A DNA stretch of 11,101 nucleotides, taken from the NCBI GenBank assembly GCA_046152955.1, contig JBJXGA010000529.1, positions 1 to 11,101 of the forward strand, given 5' to 3'. Source of the stretch: SIAF01 sp046152955. GTDB lineage: Bacteria; Planctomycetota; Planctomycetia; Planctomycetales; Planctomycetaceae. Below are positions 6,890 through 11,101 of the stretch, one piece after another. The notes under the pieces are model-generated. The model saw only the letters and a program-made list of their open reading frames with translations. It made no database searches and was not told the origin of the DNA. Position 1 is the first letter of the stretch, and every line of letters starts with the position of its first letter. The translations under genes and the position numbers were made by a program.

Positions 6890-6946
6890 GTCAACGACTT
6901 TGCTACGATCAACGGCATGAAACTGCCGGGCCATCGGACTTTCTTT

Positions 6947-6953
6947 GGAGGAG
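6947..6953 (+). promoter_or_regulatory. Shine-Dalgarno setting a TTG start for the SDR gene
   Basis: GGAGGAG ends 9 nt before TTG 6963, immediately followed by a second TTG at 6966. A longer reading from TTG 6945 would translate the ribosome-binding site itself, so 6963 is preferred. Confidence 0.65.
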
Positions 6954-6962
6954 CTACCCACG

Positions 6963-7757
6963 TTGTTGACCGCGTACGCCGATCATTGGGCCCTGGTGAC
7001 CGGGGCGTCATCGGGCATTGGGGCCGAATTCGCGCGGCAATTGGCCGCGCGTGGCATGCATCTGATTCTGGTCGCTCGACGCGAGGTTCTGTTGCAGCAG
7101 CTTGCCGAAGAACTGCATCGGCAGCATGGGACAAAATGCGAGATCCTTGTCGCGGATTTGTCGCAGCCCGCGGAGCCGGTGCGGTTGCTGGAGGAGGTGC
7201 AGCGCCGCGGACTGACCATCGAGCTGTTGGTCAACAATGCCGGATTCGGATACGTCACGGAAGTCGACCGGACCGATGTCAGCCGGGTTCTCAACCTGAT
7301 CCAATTGAACATCGCGGCGCTCGCGGAGCTGACGCTGCGTGTCCTTCCGGAGATGTTGCAGCGCGGACATGGGGGGATCATCAATGTCGCCTCCGTCGCC
7401 GCGTTCCAGCCGGTGGGTTACATGGGGGCTTATGCCGCCAGCAAGGCGTTCGTCCTGCATTTTTCCGAGTCGTTGTGGGCTGAAGCCCGAACGAAAGGGG
7501 TGACTGTCACGACCCTGTGCCCCGGCACGACCCGCACGGAGTTCTTCAACATTGCCGAAGCGCAGCCGGGCTGGCTCGATCGGCACTCGGCTCAGGATGT
7601 GAAGACGGTGGTCAAAACGGGGTTGAAGGCTCTGGAAAAGCGCCGGCAATACGTCGTCTCCGGCTGGAAGAACTACATTCTCTCATTGCTAGTGCGGCTG
7701 GCGACGCGGGCTACCGCCGTCAAAGAGTCGATGAAGTTCTTTCGGCCGACCAAGTGA
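6963..7757 (+). CDS. Classical short-chain dehydrogenase/reductase (SDR)
   Basis: The product is 264 aa from TTG 6963. The N-terminal Rossmann fold has T13-G-A-S-S-G-I-G20. A-R39-R40 at the end of beta-2 suggests NADP(H). D65-L stabilises the adenine site, and N91-N-A-G follows. The catalytic set is visible: N116, S144 and Y157-x-x-x-K161. L-C-P-G-T-T-R-T (P-G motif) closes the cofactor pocket. The C-terminal extension (K-N-Y-I-L-S-L-L-V-R-L and beyond) is hydrophobic and basic, as in a subgroup of uncharacterised YqjQ/DltE-like SDRs. The likely reaction is reduction or oxidation of a ketone or alcohol; the substrate is unknown. It stands alone on its strand and converges on the methyltransferase gene with 29 bp between the stops. 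Confidence 0.92.
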   Translation: MLTAYADHWALVTGASSGIGAEFARQLAARGMHLILVARREVLLQQLAEELHRQHGTKCEILVADLSQPAEPVRLLEEVQRRGLTIELLVNNAGFGYVTEVDRTDVSRVLNLIQLNIAALAELTLRVLPEMLQRGHGGIINVASVAAFQPVGYMGAYAASKAFVLHFSESLWAEARTKGVTVTTLCPGTTRTEFFNIAEAQPGWLDRHSAQDVKTVVKTGLKALEKRRQYVVSGWKNYILSLLVRLATRATAVKESMKFFRPTK

Positions 7758-7758
7758 G

Positions 7759-7787
7759 CTGGCTGGCGTTGTGACCTGGCTGGCGTT
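7759..7787. repeat. 12-bp direct repeat between convergent stops
   Basis: CTGGCTGGCGTT occurs at 7759-7770 and again at 7776-7787, a period of 17 bp. The second copy enters the stop codon of the methyltransferase gene. It may be a small local duplication. No terminator hairpin is evident in this gap. Confidence 0.4.
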
Positions 7788-9724
7788 CACACTCCGTACC
7801 AGGTCTCCACGAGTCGTTCCACAGAGTTCTCGATTTCCGTCGCCTGGGGATCGTCAGGGACGAGCGCTTGCCGAATGCGCACAAGCCGTTCAATCTCCGC
7901 TTCGATCGGAGGTTGCCGCTCGGGAATGGGAAAGCCCTTCAGCACGTGGCCATTGATCTCCAGGTGAATGCCGCGTCGCTTGGCATGCCGCTCGAACCAT
8001 TCCATCGCCAGGTTCGAGTTCAATAGGCCGGTCAAACACAAAAGACTCGGGGCGTCCTTCGCGGAGGCCAGCACCAGATTGATCGAGAACCCGACAAACG
8101 TCGGGTGTTCGGCCCAGGCGAATTGCGGTCGCCGCCCCATTTGTACCGACAGGATCCGCGGTTGGACGAACACCGACTCCAGCCGCGGCCAATGCAAATG
8201 CCACCAGGCGCAGCGTCCCCGCTGCGTCTCCCGGCGGCGCTCCAGAATCGGACGGAAGCGCTCCAGATGCGCCGCGAGATGGGGCATTCCTTCGAGCGTG
8301 GGAGCGGTCGCACGGGTCAGGTACAGCACGTGCCGATCCGTGGTCTGGGGCGCCTGATAGCGTCCCATGGCGTTCGTGGCAAAGTACGGACGGAGCAGGC
8401 TCCGCTCGCGATCGGAAAGCGCCAGCCGCGCCAATTCGTCGTCGCGCAAAACAAACACCCCTTCCCCCGCCTGGTATCGATCGGGGAATTCTTCCGCCAT
8501 TCGGCGAGTGATGCAGGGCGGGTTTTCGGCCAAACCCTGGCGCGTATCGTACCGATCTCCCAAAGGGGACACGTGGGTCGTCCCCCGCGACAGTCGCACC
8601 TCCGGCGCGAGTACCAGACGCCCCTCGTGAAAGAGCTCCTGGTGCGGGATCAGTCGCTCAGGACGGTCCGAAGTCGTCACCCGGCACCACCCGGCGCCCC
8701 TTCGCTCTGGCCCAGGGGAAGCTGGGTTTCTGGTCAGGCGAAAGATCAGATGCCGCCCGGCGACCCCCTTGAACAGCGGCGTGTCCCCGAGTTCCTCGAT
8801 CAGCTCCAGACGCGTCTCGCGCTCCAAACGCCCGATCAGCCGACTGGCGCCGCGGGACGCCGTCCAATAACTGTTGACGATGAATGTGAGGACGCCGCCC
8901 GGTCGAAGCAGGTCGAGGCTGCGATGGACGAAGTAATGCCACAGGTCCATCCGCGCCTCGTGCCACTTGCTCCCCAGCGAACTCTCCCTGAGTCGTCGAA
9001 ACAGGTCGCGCCCATCCTTTTCTCGAAGATAAGGCGGATTCCCCACAACCAGGTCAAACCCTCCGGCCCGCGCCACGTCCGGAAACGCCTTCCCCCAATC
9101 GATATTCTCCTGGAAAGTGAGCTCATCGGCGGCGATAACACCATCCGGCTGGCCAACCTCGCCGACGAACGGTAGACAGTCGTCCGGCTTCCAATCCGGA
9201 CCGGTTAGCGCATCGCCGCACCGGACCCTGGCGTTTACGAACGCTTCAGCCTCCGTAACCATCGCTGGGTAGGGCTGAATCCGATCGAGCAACGACCGGC
9301 GGAGCCTCGCCACGGCGACAGGATCGATGTCGACGCCGAAAATGCAGTCGCGCACCAGTTTCAATCGCCACTCCGCGGAACCGACCATCTCGGAAGCAGC
9401 GCTCGGCGACACCGCGGAAGAACCGACGGCACCCGAGGACTCATTTCCATGCGGCAGGGTGGAGGGGAATGCCTGGGAGGGAGCATCGGGGCGCAACGGT
9501 GCGGATCCGAGCGTCTGGCAATGATCTACCGTTGGAACCTGCGACGCGAGATCATCCAGCACCTCCAGCAAGAACGCCCCATCCCCGCATGCCGGATCCA
9601 GGACGCGGCAATACCCCGTCCCCCCCGTGCGAAGCGCCGAAGCGACCCCTTCCCGCACCATCCTCCGCGCGATATCCGCCGGAGTGTAGTGCCGGCCAAG
9701 AGGAGAGTTGACGGAGGAAGGCAA
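7787..9724 (-). CDS. TaqI/Eco57I-like adenine-N6 DNA methyltransferase, apparently solitary
   Basis: The product is 645 aa with the gamma-class amino-methyltransferase order: motif X G-R-H-Y-T-P (10-15), motif I D43-P-A-C-G-D-G49 (SAM binding), motif II G-V-D132-I-D-P, G-D171-A-L, and motif IV N229-P-P-Y232 (catalytic, adenine N6). The C-terminal half resembles a TaqI-type target-recognition region, ending L-N-S-N-L-A-M-E-W-F through G-F-P-I-P-E-R. A Ser/Pro/Ala-rich segment at about 67-117 widens the gap between motifs I and II. I see no N-terminal PD-(D/E)xK nuclease of the type IIG kind and no restriction gene beside it. The start is weak: TTG 9724 lacks a Shine-Dalgarno on this strand, and an in-frame TAG lies 9 bp upstream. 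The next Met (residue 22) would lose motif X. It could be an orphan regulatory methylase or a remnant of a restriction-modification system. Confidence 0.88.
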   Translation of the reverse strand: MPSSVNSPLGRHYTPADIARRMVREGVASALRTGGTGYCRVLDPACGDGAFLLEVLDDLASQVPTVDHCQTLGSAPLRPDAPSQAFPSTLPHGNESSGAVGSSAVSPSAASEMVGSAEWRLKLVRDCIFGVDIDPVAVARLRRSLLDRIQPYPAMVTEAEAFVNARVRCGDALTGPDWKPDDCLPFVGEVGQPDGVIAADELTFQENIDWGKAFPDVARAGGFDLVVGNPPYLREKDGRDLFRRLRESSLGSKWHEARMDLWHYFVHRSLDLLRPGGVLTFIVNSYWTASRGASRLIGRLERETRLELIEELGDTPLFKGVAGRHLIFRLTRNPASPGPERRGAGWCRVTTSDRPERLIPHQELFHEGRLVLAPEVRLSRGTTHVSPLGDRYDTRQGLAENPPCITRRMAEEFPDRYQAGEGVFVLRDDELARLALSDRERSLLRPYFATNAMGRYQAPQTTDRHVLYLTRATAPTLEGMPHLAAHLERFRPILERRRETQRGRCAWWHLHWPRLESVFVQPRILSVQMGRRPQFAWAEHPTFVGFSINLVLASAKDAPSLLCLTGLLNSNLAMEWFERHAKRRGIHLEINGHVLKGFPIPERQPPIEAEIERLVRIRQALVPDDPQATEIENSVERLVETWYGV

Positions 9725-9740
9725 GGGGAGGAGCTAGAAG

Positions 9741-9779
9741 TTAGGCGCTGGGGGTTAGGCGCTGGGGATTAGGGGTTCG
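9741..9779. repeat. 14-bp tandem repeat, about 2.5 copies
   Basis: The unit TTAGGCGCTGGGG plus G or A occurs at 9741-9754 and 9755-9768, followed by a shortened TTAGGGGTTCG. It lies directly upstream of the methyltransferase start. G-rich spacing such as this could form local structure. It resembles the short T-T-A-G-G-C-G type intergenic repeats I recall from planctomycete genomes; that recollection is not checked. Confidence 0.65.
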
Positions 9780-9795
9780 TCACCCGACGCCGCAG

Positions 9796-9885
9796 TTTGC
9801 ATTTTCCACTTTTCATTTCTCATTTTGCAATCTCAAGTCTGAAATCTCAAATACAAAATGAAAAATGCGAATTGAAAAATGCAAA
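9796..9885. repeat. AT-rich imperfect inverted repeat, 32-bp arms
   Basis: The left arm 9796-9827 and the reverse complement of the right arm 9854-9885 agree at 27 of 32 positions. The 26-nt spacer itself contains ATCTCAA twice. The block is strikingly AT-rich in a GC-rich neighbourhood and lies between murA and the methyltransferase gene, both on the minus strand. It may be a dispersed hairpin element, and could act as a 3' end for murA transcripts. No ORF of note lies in it. Confidence 0.7.
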
Positions 9886-9905
9886 TTCCTCCTGCCGCTC
9901 CCGCT

Positions 9906-11101
9906 TCACTCTTCCTCGCTGCGTGCTTCCTCCGGAAAATGGATCTTCAGCCGGTCCCGCGCTCGCAGGTAGTTCGGTCCTTTCAGTTCATGGTCTCCGT
10001 CGTCGGGGGCGAACGCTTCGGCGACGTTGATCGACAGGCTGGCGGGCATGTTCAGCGGCGCGTCTTCGGCCCGGACGATGCCGGCCCCCAAATCGTTCAG
10101 CTTGTGTTCCAGCCGGTCATAGCCCCGATCCAGGTGGTAAATCCGACGAATGAGCGAATCACCCTGCGCGGCCAGCGCCCCCAACACCAGCGCGGCAGAC
10201 GCGCGCAGGTCCGACGCCATCACGCTCGCCCCGCTGAGTGCGGGAACGCCGCTGACGATCGCACTGGGGCCTTCGCGGCGGATGCGGGCCCCCATCCGCG
10301 CCAATTCCGCGGCGTGCATGAATCGGTCCGGGAACACCGTGTCGGTAATGATGCTGATCCCCGGCACGATTGCCAACAGCGCCATGAGCTGCGCCTGGAC
10401 GTCCGTCGGCAAGCCGGGATAGGGGAGCATGATGCAGTCAGCCGGGCGAAGCGCGTCTCGAACCGTCACCCGGGCCGTGCGCCCCAGCGCTTCGATCGAC
10501 ACGCCGATTTCCTGTAACTTTTCAATGACGGCCGTCAGGTGCTCGACGTAAACGTTTTCCAGAACGATATCCCCGTGAGTGATGGCTGCCGCGATCATCA
10601 GGGTCGCCGCTTCGATCCGGTCGGGAATGACTGTGTGTTCGGCTCCGGTCAGCGTTTCGACCCCTTCGATGGCGAGAAACGGAGTTCCCAAACCGGTGAT
10701 CCGTGCCCCAAGGGAGTTCAGGAAATTCCCCAGGTCCACGACCTCCGGCTCGCAGGCGGCCGCTTCGATCGTCGTGATCCCATCGGCCAGCGTCGCGGCC
10801 GCCATGACGTTACAGGTTCCCGTGACAGTGCTGCCGAACGCTCCCCCGAGATAAATTCGCGCCCCGCGCAGACGCCGGGCGCGGGCCATGATGTAGCCCC
10901 GCTCGATCGACACCTCGGCCCCCAGCGCTTTGAGTCCCTTGAGGTGTAGATCGACCGGGCGATCGCCGATGTTACATCCTCCGGGAAGCGAGACGCAAGC
11001 CCGCCCGCGGCGCGCCAGGAGCGGCCCCAACACGCAAATGCTGGCCCGCATCTTGCGCACCAGGTCGTAGTCGGCGACGCACGGATTGTCGTTCATCACC
11101 T
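9906..11101 (-). CDS. murA: UDP-N-acetylglucosamine 1-carboxyvinyltransferase (5' truncated by window)
   Basis: MurA transfers enolpyruvate from PEP to UDP-GlcNAc, the first committed step of peptidoglycan synthesis in the cytoplasm. About 397 residues are visible and the frame is still open at the window edge; compared with the usual length of about 420, only a short N-terminal segment may be missing, although the first conserved block seen (L-V-R-K-M-R-A-S) usually lies near residue 85-95, so the C-terminal part is somewhat longer than usual. L-P-G-G-C42-N-I-G-D-R-P-V-D-L-H carries the catalytic Cys that fosfomycin alkylates, so the target is the sensitive form. Later motifs P-D-R-I-E-A-A-T, P-Y-P-G-L-P-T-D-V-Q-A-Q and D-L-R-A-S-A-A-L-V typify MurA rather than AroA. 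The tail from about residue 345 (L-N-M-P-A-S-L onward) is an acidic and basic extension past the usual end. The stop is the TGA at 9908-9906. Confidence 0.95.
   Translation of the reverse strand, partial: VMNDNPCVADYDLVRKMRASICVLGPLLARRGRACVSLPGGCNIGDRPVDLHLKGLKALGAEVSIERGYIMARARRLRGARIYLGGAFGSTVTGTCNVMAAATLADGITTIEAAACEPEVVDLGNFLNSLGARITGLGTPFLAIEGVETLTGAEHTVIPDRIEAATLMIAAAITHGDIVLENVYVEHLTAVIEKLQEIGVSIEALGRTARVTVRDALRPADCIMLPYPGLPTDVQAQLMALLAIVPGISIITDTVFPDRFMHAAELARMGARIRREGPSAIVSGVPALSGASVMASDLRASAALVLGALAAQGDSLIRRIYHLDRGYDRLEHKLNDLGAGIVRAEDAPLNMPASLSINVAEAFAPDDGDHELKGPNYLRARDRLKIHFPEEARSEEE

Larger units (their letters stand above)
6646..6962. other. Divergent noncoding region between nnrE and the SDR gene
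   Basis: These 317 bp separate two divergent genes and must hold both promoters, though neither can be placed with confidence. TACGAT at 6904-6909 is a possible -10 for the SDR gene, but no good -35 is correctly spaced. The region holds a strong imperfect hairpin at 6755-6776 (9-bp stem, one bulged T, AAC loop) and a pair of direct repeats around a palindrome (separate entries). I see no tRNA and no supportable small ORF. Confidence 0.5.

Noticed and set aside
5824..6969. A 381-codon plus-strand open frame across nnrE and the divergent region.
   Set aside because: It is antisense to well-supported nnrE motifs and runs through the repeat region; the composition is Arg/Pro/Ser-rich shadow.
8105..9175. 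A 356-codon plus-strand open frame inside the methyltransferase gene.
   Set aside because: The minus-strand frame contains the full ordered methyltransferase motif set; the plus-strand product has no recognisable features.
7787..9724. A BREX, DISARM or other phage-defence module around the methyltransferase.
   Set aside because: The neighbours are an SDR, murA and nnrE; no helicase, nuclease, phosphatase or ATPase partner is present in the window.
9741..9885. Possible CRISPR array in the repeat island.
   Set aside because: The 14-bp units are directly tandem without spacers, and the AT-rich block is a single inverted repeat, so there are no regular repeat-spacer units and no cas genes.

Overview
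The window is GC-rich bacterial DNA whose gene content points to the phylum Planctomycetes (Planctomycetota). The evidence is a Tat-exported Gfo/Idh/MocA oxidoreductase of the kind hugely expanded there, an exported leucine-rich-repeat protein beside an exported PQQ-type beta-propeller protein with a W-G-R-F-R-G-P motif, frequent TTG/GTG starts, and AT-rich intergenic repeats. The assignment is an inference from protein style; no rRNA or marker phylogeny is available here.

Layout: (1) 1-415, +, the C-terminal end of a TauD/TfdA-like Fe(II)/2-oxoglutarate dioxygenase, converging through a perfect 11-bp hairpin on (2) 505-1839, -, a Tat-signal Gfo/Idh/MocA oxidoreductase. (3) 2119-3454, +, a secreted LRR protein split by one apparent extra A in an A4 run at 3095-3098, followed after 43 bp by (4) 3498-4901, +, a secreted PQQ-like beta-propeller protein. 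(5) 4883-5941, -, a two-domain protein: an alkyltransferase-like (ATL) DNA-binding domain with its acceptor Cys replaced by Arg, fused to endonuclease V. It is coupled by overlap to (6) 5926-6645, -, NAD(P)H-hydrate epimerase (nnrE). (7) 6646-6962 is a noncoding divergent region with a 37-bp direct repeat around a small palindrome. (8) 6963-7757, +, a classical short-chain dehydrogenase. (9) 7787-9724, -, an apparently solitary TaqI/Eco57I-like adenine-N6 DNA methyltransferase. (10) 9725-9905 is a repeat-rich AT island. (11) 9906-11101, -, murA, truncated at its 5' end by the window edge.

There are three functional groupings. The LRR/PQQ pair is an exported two-gene unit of unknown role. nnrE plus ATL-EndoV is a compact unit joining repair of damaged NAD(P)H with recognition of alkylated and deaminated nucleic acid. 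murA makes a peptidoglycan precursor. I see no CRISPR array, tRNA, rRNA, transposase or complete defence island. The best candidate for something unusual is the ATL-endonuclease V fusion with its dead alkyl-acceptor site. The frameshifted LRR gene, the solitary methyltransferase and the two repeat-bearing intergenic regions come next.
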